Shown piece by piece: positions 10,213 to 20,626 of a stretch of DNA of 64,000 bases (position 1 is the first letter of the stretch; each line of letters begins with the position of its first letter). The stretch is taken from contig CANPUZ010000036.1 of assembly GCA_947579665.1 (NCBI GenBank), forward strand, positions 433,001 to 497,000, written 5' to 3'. This DNA comes from Sympetrum striolatum. Lineage: Eukaryota > Arthropoda > Insecta > Odonata > Libellulidae. Made by a program: the position numbers and the translations under genes. Below the pieces are notes generated by a model. It was given only the letters and a program-made list of their open reading frames with translations, ran no database searches and was not told where the DNA came from.

Positions 10213-12867
10213 TTGCTCGTCGTGGGAAAAGTATTCGAGACGGAGTTCAGATTCTTAATTGACACAGGAGCCGCAGTCACCATAATCAGCTCGAGAAAAT
10301 TCCCCTTCGGTGAAATCGGCATTTGTCCCTACAACAAGCCGATTAGGAGCGCCTCGGGTCATCTCTTATCGGTCATGGGCCAGAGTAAAATACCAATCAA
10401 AATCGACAATGTTCTATACCCGCAAGACGCGCTGATTATTGATTTGGGTCATACCATTTATGACGGGATTATTGGTCTCGACTTCATTCGGAATTATCAC
10501 TGTAACCTGTCATTAGATCGCTGTGTGCTGAACATTAACCACCGCCACGAGATTCAATTGTTATCGAGCAACGGAAAAAATGAAGATGCAAACTTTATTG
10601 CAACGAAGTACGAGAGACCCAGAAAACCACAGCTTGAACATACATTCCAGGACTTAATCCAATGGAAGGATGAGGATAGTGAAGGGAGCTCCGACTATCA
10701 ACGGACAGACGGAGATAACAATAATACTACGACGCCAATTGTTGAGGAATTATTGAGCATCTTGGACGAGGATCTCCCAGACGACATGGGGTGCATATTA
10801 ATTCCTTTCAATCAGAGTGAAGCACTTAGAGAAGGAGCGATAGCTGTCAATAGAGAGAATAATAAGGAGGGGTCCTCGCCGACACGTGTCGGGCCGGTAG
10901 ACGGAAGATTCTTCTGCAAAACCCCCGCACCTGTTACTTTCTTTCCGAATGATAGCGAATCGCCAAAGCCAGAAAAAAGCCCGAGTAATCCAAGTTTGGA
11001 CGTAGCAGGACCAGGGTCATGGAAACCGGTTGAGATAAGGACTACGGTCGTCAAGAGACAAACGTGTGAGAGGGAAAGGATGCCAACGGTCAGAGTTGCA
11101 TTAAAAGAGGAAGGCATCGCCCCTGATGGAGCCACGGTTTCTCCGAACGACACACGAATCCTGATCCACTCGCCGAGTAATGAAGAGGGCAATAAAGAAG
11201 TGCGAACCGACATCAGGACGGCCACTCATGAAAAATATTTGGAAATTGGGAACGGAATATGCATTTTGAGAGAGGAAACCCATGTAGATATTGCGGATCC
11301 GACTTCCGCACAATCCCTCGCAGATAACTCGGGTCGGAAGGGAGATAAGGTTGTCAATAGAGAGGCGGGTGAAAGTGGATTCTCGTCGACAATGGACGTT
11401 GAATTGGGAGAATATGGCTCCGGCAACCCTACCTCTCCGAATGACAGCACCGGCCACCAGGCGAATAGCGGGGCGGAGGATAAAGAAGCGGAAAATGAAG
11501 GTGTTGCAGCAGACATTAGGACGGCACAATTTTTAGAGACTTCTAAAATTCCGCCGCATTCTTTTATTGTATGGGAAGCCAAGAATGAAGCACTTGCGGG
11601 AAAGGAAGTGATTGTTTGTGGAGCTGATCGCGAAGTCCTCTTACTGCTGGTAGTTGCCAAGGCTTCTCAGGAGGGTATCATCCCCATCCTTATATGCAAT
11701 TTGAGGAATAGCCGCCAAGTAGTGCGCAAGGGAGAGAAAATTGAGATTGAAATATTAGATGAAACCCTTACTATGATAAACTCAGTGGAATTAGACGATT
11801 CAGAAATGTGGCCAGAGTGTAGGCCTGCCAATGAACTGCTTTCACGGTTTAAGTATGAGAATGTTCCTTCTGAGGCGTTAATACCACTGAAGGAATTGAT
11901 AAAAGAATTTTCCGACATATTTATGCAAGAAAAAACTGTTTTGGGGCACACCGACTGGGTAAAGCATAAAATAGACGTTGGAGATGCCGCCCCCATTAAA
12001 AAAAGGCCTTATCGTGTCCCTCACGCTTTAAGGAACTACTTGGATGAGGCTATTGAGGATATGCTGGAACATGGAGTGATTTCGCCATCCACAAGCCCCT
12101 GGTCGGCGCCAATAATCCTGGTTAAGAAGAAGGCGATTGGCGGAGGACCAATTAAGTACAGGCCTTGTATTGATTATCGGGCGCTTAATGCCGTAACGAA
12201 AAAAGAGGTCTTCCCTATCCCAAATATGGAGGAGATTTTTGACCAACTGGGCAAGGCGAAGTATTTTTCCACAATGGATCTCTGTAGCGGCTACTGGCAG
12301 GTGGAGATGGAGGAGGAGAGTAAAGAATATACGGCTTTCAGCACACCCTCAGGTCACTACGAGTGCAACAGAATGAGCTTCGGGCTAGCAAACGCGCCCT
12401 CTACCTTCATGCGCTTGATGTCCAAAGTTCTGGAAGGCCTCTCAAATAAAGGATGCTTATGTTACCTAGATGACATCCTTGCCTACGATTCAACTTGGGA
12501 AGAGCATGTTGCGCTATTACGTGATATTTTCTTAAGGCTAAGAGCAGCGAATCTGAAATTGAAACCAGAAAAATGTAGATTTTTTCAGACAAGTGTTAAA
12601 TTTTTAGGCCATGTTGTCCCCCCAGATGGCCTCCAGCCAGATGAAGATAAAATAGAAGCAATACGAAACTTCCCAGTACCCGCCACTGTCCGTCAGCTGC
12701 AGTCATTTTTAGGCCTGGTGGGTTATTACAGGAAATTTATACCAAATTTTGCGCAAATTTCAAATCCTCTCTCGAAACTAACCAGCAAAAAAGTAGAGTT
12801 CACCTGGACGCCGATAGAGGAGGACGCTTTTAACACGTTACGGACTACAGGATACCAGGATAGTTAA
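10213..12867 (+). CDS. pol: Gypsy Pol: protease and reverse transcriptase, RNase H deleted
   Basis: The frame stays open upstream of 10213 into the end of gag, in the -1 frame, consistent with ribosomal frameshifting. The aspartic protease has LIDTGAAVTII near residues 15-25. A long acidic, repetitive spacer follows (roughly residues 150-540). The RT follows, with YRPCIDYRALNAVT, FSTMDLCSGYWQ and the active site YLDDIL (D753, D754). The thumb and connection region has FLGLVGYYRKFIPNFAQIS. The frame ends soon after DAFNTLR, where the RNase H domain should begin. The downstream sequence resumes, one frame over, in the pre-integrase linker. An internal deletion has therefore removed RNase H and shifted the frame near 12845. 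Confidence 0.9.
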   Translation: MLVVGKVFETEFRFLIDTGAAVTIISSRKFPFGEIGICPYNKPIRSASGHLLSVMGQSKIPIKIDNVLYPQDALIIDLGHTIYDGIIGLDFIRNYHCNLSLDRCVLNINHRHEIQLLSSNGKNEDANFIATKYERPRKPQLEHTFQDLIQWKDEDSEGSSDYQRTDGDNNNTTTPIVEELLSILDEDLPDDMGCILIPFNQSEALREGAIAVNRENNKEGSSPTRVGPVDGRFFCKTPAPVTFFPNDSESPKPEKSPSNPSLDVAGPGSWKPVEIRTTVVKRQTCERERMPTVRVALKEEGIAPDGATVSPNDTRILIHSPSNEEGNKEVRTDIRTATHEKYLEIGNGICILREETHVDIADPTSAQSLADNSGRKGDKVVNREAGESGFSSTMDVELGEYGSGNPTSPNDSTGHQANSGAEDKEAENEGVAADIRTAQFLETSKIPPHSFIVWEAKNEALAGKEVIVCGADREVLLLLVVAKASQEGIIPILICNLRNSRQVVRKGEKIEIEILDETLTMINSVELDDSEMWPECRPANELLSRFKYENVPSEALIPLKELIKEFSDIFMQEKTVLGHTDWVKHKIDVGDAAPIKKRPYRVPHALRNYLDEAIEDMLEHGVISPSTSPWSAPIILVKKKAIGGGPIKYRPCIDYRALNAVTKKEVFPIPNMEEIFDQLGKAKYFSTMDLCSGYWQVEMEEESKEYTAFSTPSGHYECNRMSFGLANAPSTFMRLMSKVLEGLSNKGCLCYLDDILAYDSTWEEHVALLRDIFLRLRAANLKLKPEKCRFFQTSVKFLGHVVPPDGLQPDEDKIEAIRNFPVPATVRQLQSFLGLVGYYRKFIPNFAQISNPLSKLTSKKVEFTWTPIEEDAFNTLRTTGYQDS

Positions 12868-14284
12868 ACAACAAGCTACCTGCACAGACTTGCGTCCATT
12901 ACTTGAATTAGAGCGAAAAGACGACCAGACATATTTTTTCGACGAACGCGGGATTTTATATAAGAGAAGTCAAGGGGAAGAGAGACCGGAAGCTACGATT
13001 TGTGCCCCTACAGGGATGCGAAGCTATATCCTCGCACAATGCCACGACAGCCCCTTGGCAGGACACCTTGGATTCGACAAAACTTTGGACCTCGTGAAAC
13101 GTAACTTTAATTGGGATGGTTGTTATGCTGACACCCGGAGATATGTCCAAGGCTGCTTGGCATGCAAGAAACGAAAGGCAGGAAACCAGAAAACCCCCAT
13201 TCAGCCGGTAACCGAGGCAACCTACCCCTTGGAGAAACTCGCGCTGGACATCGTAGGACCCTTGCCTACATCAATCAGAGGCAACCGATATATCCTTACA
13301 TGTCAAGATTATTTCACACGTTATCCCGAGGCCTTCGCCATTCCTGACCAGACCGCCGCAACTGTTGCCCGAGTATTTGTAGAGAATATTATCTGCAGAC
13401 ACGGAATCCCGAAGTATTTACTTACTGATAGAGGTGCCAACTTTACGTCAACTCTAATGAAGGAAATCTGTCAAATACTGAAGATTCAGTCGTTATTTAC
13501 TTCTCCATATAATCCTGCCTCCAACGGTCGCTTGGAACGCGCCCACCAGTCCTTTGCTGCGGTAATTTCACACTACGTGTCTCAAGACCATTCAGACTGG
13601 GACGAACAACTGAATTTCGCACTCTTCGCATTCCGGAACAGCAAGCATAGGATGACAGGCTTCACTCCCGCGTATTTGATGTATGGCCGCGAACTGGCTT
13701 TACCTTGGGATGACATGCCCGCACCTGGGCGGCTGAATTACGCAGACAAACCCTCCTATGCGACCGAATTACAACGCCGACTGAGAACAGCCCATGCACA
13801 AGCGGCTGAGTGGAACAGGCAAAACCAGGAGAACGAACACCGAAAGTACAACCAGAACTTGTCACTACCATCTATCTCCGTCGGTCAATTGGTTCTACTC
13901 CGGAACATGGCTCTCCCAAGGGGGCAATCAAAGAAACTAGCCTCACGATGGGTCGGCCCACACAAAGTTGTCAAAATCCGGTCTGCTGTCACCTTCGATA
14001 TCATAAACGTGCAAAACGATCGGAGGGTGACAACTCACGCTCGCAATCTTCTCCCTCTACCTCCGGACCCCGATCCGTATCCTGAGCCTCAGTTCCAAGA
14101 GGAGATATTACCCACAGCACCCACCAATGAGGAGGACAATAGCAACTCGCAACCGTCACCAGACTGCCTTCAGCAGCCCCCCCCCGAGGAAAGAACGCCT
14201 AAACCCCCGCCCCCCATACCACCCCCAGCCGCTCATCATGTTCCATACAACCTACGGCCACGACCGGGACGGACTCACCATTAG
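12846..14284 (+). CDS. pol: Gypsy integrase, 3' half of pol
   Basis: Integrates the cDNA into the genome. It is readable from about 12846 (open without ATG, because it was part of the Pol polyprotein). Numbered from 12890, the zinc-binding domain has HDSPLAGHLG and CLACKK. The catalytic triad is D120 (ALDIVGPLP), D180 (LLTDRGANF) and E216 (NGRLERAHQ), with the canonical 35 residues between the last two. The C-terminal GPY/F-like module (WVGPHKVVKIRS) is followed by a proline-rich tail. The catalytic core looks complete; the protein is orphaned only by the upstream deletion. Confidence 0.92.
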
Positions 14285-14302
14285 ACTTACACGTGTTTCA
14301 GG

Positions 14303-14707
14303 ATGGCGCCGATTCAACACAGCCGAGGTTCGCGTGAAACTCCCAACCTGAGGATTACCGTGCAACATGTCAACATCTTCGGCCGCCCATTACGTGGAAT
14401 GGGGCAGAACGAAAATGACCTCGACTACACGGAGGAGTCTCTAGCCACGACTAGAAATCCCTGGAATCCCTACCTAGGTATAGTTCCAGAGTACGACCTG
14501 GCACCTCCGCCCTTACCAGAGCAGGACACCAGAGATGCTCCTTACTATTCTACCCCAGAGCCGTGTCACCCACCTGACCCTCAGGTACCAGATCCCTACT
14601 ACCAACGGAGCATCGGTGCAGCCCTGGCGCAACCAGCAGACCAAGACTCAGGCATCGTCCGCCACCTTTATTCTTCCAACCCTTCTCACGCCACGCCCTC
14701 CTTGTGA
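14303..14707 (+). CDS. Proline-rich accessory ORF of the Gypsy element
   Basis: 134 codons after integrase, starting ATG at 14303. It is rich in Pro, Tyr and Asp (for example PPPLPEQDTRDAPYYS), and I recognise no domain. A second overlapping frame, 14535-14855, ends in a strongly basic stretch (ARRSRNQFRRKINALKK), so one of the two may be the surviving C-terminal part of a broken protein. Its place between pol and the env-like remnant suggests an element-encoded extra gene or a degraded env leader. Function unknown. Confidence 0.4.
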   Translation: MAPIQHSRGSRETPNLRITVQHVNIFGRPLRGMGQNENDLDYTEESLATTRNPWNPYLGIVPEYDLAPPPLPEQDTRDAPYYSTPEPCHPPDPQVPDPYYQRSIGAALAQPADQDSGIVRHLYSSNPSHATPSL

Positions 14708-14887
14708 TCGTCACCCGTCGTCCGCCAGGGAGTTATCGCGACCCACCCCCTCCAATCACCAACCCACACGACGTATCACTCCGGCGCGTAGGAGTCGCAA
14801 TCAGTTCCGGCGAAAAATAAACGCCCTTAAGAAAGCGGCTGCCAGATGGGATTAACCTTTCAACTTCCCCCCCCCATACCAAGCAAC

Positions 14888-15145
14888 CATGAGGATGTGC
14901 GACCTGCTGATACCTCCCCTGCTCCTGACTCTGCTGCCTGCGAATGGATCCCTCTAATGTTCCAGCTCCAAGGAAAGCTGATCATCACGGAGGGAGAATG
15001 GGTGGTGCACCTGAATTTCCACATCAATCGCTTCAGGACGACTCTCCAGGACCTGCAGAATCAGTGCCTAGCATCCCATCTCATGTCTAACAGCGCGAGC
15101 AGACCTCATTGGAACTCGGCGGGAGGTTGGGTAGAGGTAACCTGA
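14888..15145 (+). pseudogene. Env-like remnant (signal peptide plus short ectodomain piece)
   Basis: ATG at 14888 opens a short hydrophobic leader (LLIPPLLLTLLPANG) ending in an in-frame TAA near 14955. A neighbouring frame (open 14846-15145) continues with FQLQGKLIITEGEW, which resembles the N-terminal part of insect errantivirus and baculovirus-F type envelope proteins. No fusion peptide, furin site or transmembrane anchor remains. About 400 bp of untranslated DNA follows before the 3' LTR. The reading as env is inference from position and composition. Confidence 0.45.
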
Positions 15146-15550
15146 GACACGAGGCTGATGGTGCCGTCGGATGAGGATACTCAACCCCTAGCTGAGGTCA
15201 CCCGCCATACGAAGATGCTGTCGCCGCTGGAGACCGGCATAAGGATCTATTGCAAATAGTGAACTTTTGTGTTGTGAAAAAAAAGTGCTGTAAATAGTGA
15301 GTGTAAGTGTAAGTTAGTGAAAGTGTGTGTCTATATGTTCCTTTACTATTTTTCTTTCTGTGGTTTTGATTTTTCATGATTTTGCGCTGTTAAGTGGTCG
15401 CCAAAGATAATGAGAGGACATGATTTTGTGCTGGACTTATGATTTTGTTTCTTTTGTTTCTTTTGTATGTGTTTAACTTTCTATTGTTTGTATTCCGGTT
15501 ATGGTGGCTCGACATTTTCAACCCCTGGTTTTAAATTGCCGATGGGGTGA
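15146..15550 (+). other. Gypsy 3' untranslated region and weak polypurine tract
   Basis: T/G-rich non-coding DNA. Just before the 3' LTR is GATGGGGTGA, a weak polypurine tract that could prime plus-strand synthesis. Nothing else recognised. Confidence 0.5.
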
Positions 15551-16059
15551 TGTGGTGAGGATTGTCCTCACTCCCCGCCTCGCAGCAGAGTAAGTCTACT
15601 ATAGACGGGACGACATTGTCATCACGGCGGTGCGCCGTATACACAAAGTCGCACTACTAACTAAAATGTAATACTCTGGCTGCATATATAAAGGGGAGCC
15701 CCGGCCTCACGGTCAGATCACCACCAACTATCCCGTCGTGAAGGTCCACAGACCCCGACAGCCAGAAACTCCCGTCGTGAAGGTCCACAGACCCCGACAG
15801 CCAGAAACTCCCCGTCGTGAAGGTCCACAGACCCCGACGGAGCATCCCTTCCCCCCTCGTGACGGTCTCCAAACGAGACCCGGACTACTAGGACGCCCAC
15901 GGCCCGCGCCGCAACCTACCTACTGAGCCACCTCCGGAGTACCGAATATAACAAGGGTAAATAAAAACTATTTAACTAAATTTCGGCCAATCCCTTATTT
16001 TTGCCACTACCACTACGACAATTGGATGTCAGATAGAATTCACCGTCGTCACTACGACA
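15551..16059 (+). repeat. Gypsy 3' LTR (509 bp)
   Basis: Matches the 5' LTR nearly base for base from TGTGGTGAGG to ACGACA, with one fewer copy of the 39-40-bp internal unit (three instead of four). Confidence 0.92.
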
Positions 16060-16469
16060 GATATAAATGCTGAGGAATCCTCCAGTTTTCACACGGTAAG
16101 GGCGGAGTTAATATAAATAATAAGTAAATAATTTACAATATTAATACGACTTACCTCGAATAGCAGAAACATCTTCGAAAAATGTTTATATTTTTTCAGT
16201 ATATCGATCGTGGTTTTTTTATCTAATAGTATAGGGGATTAATTTAGGCTTAAAAACCATAAAATTAAAAACAAACAGCAGCAACATTTTTGTTTGATAT
16301 TCCAATCTAATTGTGATGACACATGTTTTGTTTTAACAATTCCGTTTCGTATCTTAGAAAGCTTGAAATAAATGAGTGAAAGAGTTCGTAGGTAATTATA
16401 AATAAGAAGGATATATTTTTACATATTTTTTAATCATGGACTTTATCATCTTTCATGGTATTAATTACA
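16060..16469. other. hAT-A non-coding segment between the Gypsy and hAT-B insertions
   Basis: About 400 bp of AT-rich DNA with no open frame of note. It begins with the GATA target duplication of the Gypsy element and ends at the target duplication of hAT-B. Confidence 0.5.
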
Positions 16470-16843
16470 GCCATACTCATGGGCGTACCGAGAGGGGGGC
16501 AGCTGCCCCCCCCTGGACAGCCACCACTGGACCCTTCGATCTAGCTCCCATACATTTAGCTGGCTAATTATGTGCATATACAGAAGTACTGTTGAATTTA
16601 TGAAATTGTATATAAAGTAAAATGTATAGGCAAGTATGTTTCGATTCACATGCAGTCGTCTGAACCATATCCGTTTGACCTATATCGAGATCGTAAACAT
16701 GGGCATTACATGGAAGGAATCGAACTTTCCATGGGCATTTAGAAGTTGCACCTGCAAATAATTTCCGAGAAATATGTCTATTTTTAGACACCATAAAAAC
16801 AATGGAACATTCCATGCCCTGGAATTGTGCGTAATATTCGCTC

Positions 16844-16851
16844 TATAAAAG
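16844..16851 (+). promoter_or_regulatory. Candidate TATA box in the hAT-B left arm
   Basis: TATAAAAG followed about 30 bp later by a possible initiator region. A short frame (16972-17166) lies downstream, and GTAAGTA near 17200 could be a 5' splice site. This may be the promoter and leader of the hAT-B transposase; position is the only support. Confidence 0.3.
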
Positions 16852-18801
16852 GTCAGGATTGCCAAAACTCATGCAGTTTGATTCATCGCGCGTTATGGTT
16901 CAGTTCAAAATATTGTATTGTTCTGTAACGGCAGTAGCGGCAGTTGTGGGCTCCGTCCGGTCTAACTTTTTGTGAATAGTGCATATTGCCTAACAAGACA
17001 TTGTATGCATTTTGAAGCTGATTATATTGGCGGCAATGCTTTGGAACTTGGGACTTGCCGTCGTGTGGCGTGCCGGAGCGAAGATACATCGTTTTATATA
17101 GTTCGTTTTGGGCAAGCGAGGCTGTACGGTGCTCTTGGTCGTTTCATTGATACCCCGTGCGAGTAACAATACCTAAAATGGACATAAGGATTTTTTTCTG
17201 TAAGTATTTTTTATTCTTATGAAAATATTTTTATCTCTAAATGGAATGTTTTTAATTTTTACAAACTAATATTTTTGAGACTATAGCACTATAATTTAAA
17301 TAAAACCATGACATAAGTGAAAATAAATAAAAGCGGAGAACGTCCACGAATACAACGTCAATATATATATACATGATACATTAAAATATTCGTAGGCGCT
17401 CCAAGCTTTTATATATTTTCACTAATGGGCCGAATGCATAAAAAGAAGCATTTGCTCAAAAGTAAAAGGTAGAAGTAAAAGCAAATTATGTGAGCAAAAG
17501 GTAGAAGTAAAAGCAAAAACCTTCTCTTAATTTTCATAATCATTTGCTTTTACTTGCAAGCAAATGCTTCAAATTACGAGTAAAAGGTCGACTTGTTACC
17601 ATGGAAATGAAGGAATCAGCGCCAGCCGCCACACGAACAGATTTAACTTGTTCAATTGAAACGTAAATCGGTAACTGTTGCTTACAAATGAGTTTTCATT
17701 AATTTTATTATTAATAAGATTATTATAATCGTGTGAAAAAGTGATAGAGAACTCTCATGTGAAGAGGTGCCCTTTCTCAAGATTGGAGGAATGATCTGTA
17801 AGAAACATGGCGGTGCATTTTATCCGAAATAAATAAAATATCGTTCGCGATTAATTGCGTTCAAGTTATAAGGACTTATACCTATTTGTTCTCCTTGGTG
17901 CGAGGATCTGATACAAAGGGAGAAATAATCTTCTTATTAATCCAAAGCTGGTCTTTCATAGAGGAGATCGGTAAGAAATCATACATACTCGATGGCATAA
18001 AATTTTGATTATGAATGTGTGGTGTAAGAAAAAAACATGCAAAAAGAAGGGGTGGAAAACAAGCTATTTTTTAATATCGCTTTTTAATATGAATATTAAT
18101 TCTTTTTAAGAAATTACACTCTACCAAATGCTTTGCGTTTCACCGTATATTATCATCTTCATTTAGTTTTGTGCATCTATATTCAAGTGCGTCGTAGATT
18201 CACGATTTAAAATTGCATTAACGTTAATCATGCATAACATTTAAATATTTGATTCAGTTTTAACCATGTTTTGTAAACAGTCATTTTGACGCTTGCGTTG
18301 CCCTCACCAGAATCCCGATCGGATGCGATAACTATTAATTAATATTACCATTAAGTATAAATACCACTTAAATATAACTATTCAGTATATAACTATCGAC
18401 CCAACGCAAGCCGACATGTTTCGCTTTGTACCACGATAAATATCACGCGTCTTATAATAATACCAAATTTCGCAAATTAAATATCGTGTTCAAAAATGAA
18501 ACGATAACATTTTTGAAAATGGAAGGAAATACGGGTGGCATCACGAAATTTTTAGAAATTTGTGAGAACTTCAGATATAGGTATTCACACATCAAATTTC
18601 GGCTTGAATTACCTTCAATTCTGAATATCAATGGTGTTTGTGGAAGATCATCCTCTATTGAGGATGTGCCGCCAATGTAGAGTTTGGGTGTTAAAGATTC
18701 ATTGGAACCAAATGAAGTTATAGTAAAAGTTCTGTCGCCAAAATATTCTTCTTCACTAACTTTGAGTATTTGGTAGTACAAATTTAAATCAAATTTATTG
18801 T

Positions 18802-18893
18802 CGGGATCATATTAAATAAAAATTCAAAATTTCCACAAAACAAAAACCTTTTAAGTTTCTGTTTTGTGGAATTTTTATTTAATATGATTCCGA
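18802..18893. repeat. Long hairpin (about 33-bp arms)
   Basis: The left arm (18802-18842, with ATCATATTAAATAAAAATTC and TTTCCACAAAAC) is complemented by the right arm (18861-18893, with GTTTTGTGGAA and TTTTTATTTAATATGAT). The loop is about 18 bases and one arm carries a small bulge. No coding role is evident; it may be a small palindromic element or a structured piece of the surrounding transposon. Confidence 0.75.
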
Positions 18894-19356
18894 TTACTGA
18901 GTTCCACCAAGTTAAGACTTCTTCGATTGCATTTATTCAAATTTATAGTGTTAATACCCCTAATAATTTCCTAAATTTTGGAAACATTCATTTAATATAA
19001 TTGCTGTATCAATCCACCTTCACGAAAACTATATTATGCATGAAATATATTTTTCGTGTAAATCGACCATTAATTTTCATAAACGACCAGTTTAAGGTTG
19101 TTAGGTATCATAAGATTCAACTAACTCTTGCAATTGAATTGTTAATTTGGGGAGGGGAGGGAGTTGAGAGGGTTTGAGGGCTGAAGATGAACAAATTGGG
19201 CGTTACAAAGTAAGACGTAAGTGATAGAAAATTAATTAATCACATTCTAGTAATAAAATTTGTGTTCATTGTTAAAGCGGAAGGTAGGGGCGGAGAAGTT
19301 CGGTGAGAAGTTAATAGGACTGAGGTTGAAAACAATGGAGGATACAATGTAATTTA

Positions 19357-19593
19357 TTAGTGGTTGAAACTTAATTTAAGGATTCCCACCAATTGGAATG
19401 TATGAAATATCTTATGCAAGGGAGTCAGTGCTCCACCTCGATGTTCGACTACTTCCCCTAAGAAAGTCTCTGCCAACCACTTTACGTTGTCCTCCTCGAA
19501 ACGGAACAAATTTTTAAAGTCTTTATCAAGAGGACCCGATCTAGTTTTGTAAACGCGCTCCGCATATTCACTATTTCTGCCATGACCGGGCAC
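19357..19593 (-). pseudogene. PIF/Harbinger transposase N-terminal fragment
   Basis: About 78 codons including FRFEEDNVKWLAETFL and HRGGALTPLHKI, the pattern that precedes the DDE nuclease domain in Harbinger transposases (FRF...V..L, RG.ALTPLQ..L). The DDE domain itself is absent. It lies inside the terminal repeats of the 17427-19857 element, which supports the assignment. Confidence 0.65.
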
Positions 19594-19860
19594 AACCTTT
19601 TACTCAGCCGTTAAGTTAGCCGTTAGCCTACGACTGACTAGAAGCATCCGATTTGAAGCATTTCCTTTCCTTTGCGAGTAAAAGGTAAACTTTATGCATA
19701 ACCTTTTACTTCTCGGATGAGCAAAAAGTCGGCCGAAGAAGCACTTGCTTATGAAAAAAATTAAAAGCTTTTACTTCAATTTTTATACATAATTGTTGAA
19801 GCATTTGCTCGAAATTTTGCAATTAAAAGGTTTTGCTTCCTTTTATGCATACGGCCCAAT

Positions 19861-20434
19861 GATTTTAATTTAACTTTAAATCAATTTCGACTACACTCCA
19901 TCTATACTATTCTCTAGTATAAGCGTGTTTTTTTACATTTTTTATTTTCTACTTTTTAGCCTTTACATATCTTGTAATCGATTTGAATTACCACTTAAAC
20001 CAATGGCGACGAGCCGACCATCCCTAGTCGAGAAGTAGGGGATGGATAGAGACTGCATGTACTCACTTCACACCCTCGCTTTCCTTATCGCGTAATGTAA
20101 AGATAGCTTTTCTTATCCCTTAACAACACAGACGTTCACACATGGACATATGGAACTAGAGGCAAAAATATTCAGTTTGTCTCGTGTTGCAAACGGAGTC
20201 ACTGCTATTTTGCTAACAGTGGGAAGTGCTCAACCAATTACACCTTATTATTCAGGCAAGGAGAACTCGGCCGTATTTATTCGGTAGCATATTTTTAATC
20301 AAATTATTGTGCTTTTCGACTATGGAAAATGTTGTGCTTTCGTTCGGATGGTTATCATTTAATTCCTATTTCCGAATCCTCTGATCGTCTCCATAAATTG
20401 AGAATTTCATGACTTTAGCTGCCTAGAAAACAGC
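19861..20434. other. hAT-B interior, possible left end of the Transib element
   Basis: No gene. CAGTGGGAAG at about 20217 shares CAGTGGGA with the reverse complement of the Transib-like right end at 23681 (CACAGTGGGAC), but the match stops there. I cannot place the left terminus with confidence. Confidence 0.3.
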
Positions 20435-20626
20435 ATGGAGAGTAGGAGGGTAACCCGCCTTGAATTGCACGATAAAATCATGGAAAAGAAAGATGAGTCT
20501 GTGGAATTTAGGAAACAACATATTCTTGAATATCTGATAGCTAAATTCAATTTGAATGGAGATGAATCTGCCAAAGATAATTTAAAAGTATTTATTCAGA
20601 AAAATTTCTTCCACCACTATTTTTAC
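20435..20626 (+). pseudogene. Probable N-terminal exon of the Transib-like transposase
   Basis: ATG at 20435 opens a charged, alpha-helical looking stretch (MESRRVTRLELHDKIMEK...NGDESAKDNLKVFIQKNF). It is then interrupted by the inserted repeat at 20627. It is on the same strand and at the right distance upstream of the recognisable Transib exon at 21660. The sequence alone has no diagnostic motif, so the link is inference. Confidence 0.4.

Larger units (their letters stand above)
8330..16059 (+). mobile_element. Gypsy-type LTR retrotransposon with env-like remnant
   Basis: Two LTRs (8330-8878 and 15551-16059) start TGTGGTGAGG and end ACGACA. Identical GATA tetramers flank the element (8326-8329 and 16060-16063), taken as the target duplication. 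Inside, in order, are a primer-binding site, gag, protease-RT, integrase, an extra proline-rich ORF and an env-like remnant. The order PR-RT-IN defines the Gypsy (Ty3) group. The RNase H part of pol is missing, so the copy is not autonomous. The LTRs are nearly identical apart from one extra 40-bp repeat in the 5' LTR, which argues for a fairly recent insertion. Confidence 0.93.
17427..19857 (-). mobile_element. PIF/Harbinger element inside hAT-B
   Basis: The left end GGGCCGAATGCATAAAAAG and the right end, on the opposite strand GGGCCGTATGCATAAAAGG, form an imperfect terminal inverted repeat. A 3-bp AAT flanks both sides (17424-17426 and 19858-19860), the duplication length of PIF/Harbinger elements, although the usual sequence is TWA. 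Subterminal words (AAGCATTTGCTC, GTAAAAGG) repeat near both ends. A Harbinger-like transposase scrap lies at 19593-19357. At 2.4 kb with little coding sequence, it is a decayed or non-autonomous copy. Confidence 0.7.

Noticed and set aside
10812..11660. Several 100-140-codon antisense ORFs across the Gypsy spacer
   Set aside because: They mirror the codon pattern of the sense Pol frame and have no recognisable content.
16972..17166. Small ORF downstream of the candidate TATA box as a gene
   Set aside because: 64 codons with no recognisable domain; more likely transposon leader sequence.
20217..20226. Left terminus of Transib (CAGTGGGAAG)
   Set aside because: Only eight bases agree with the right end, the heptamer is incomplete, and no 5-bp duplication matches CGCCG after the right end.
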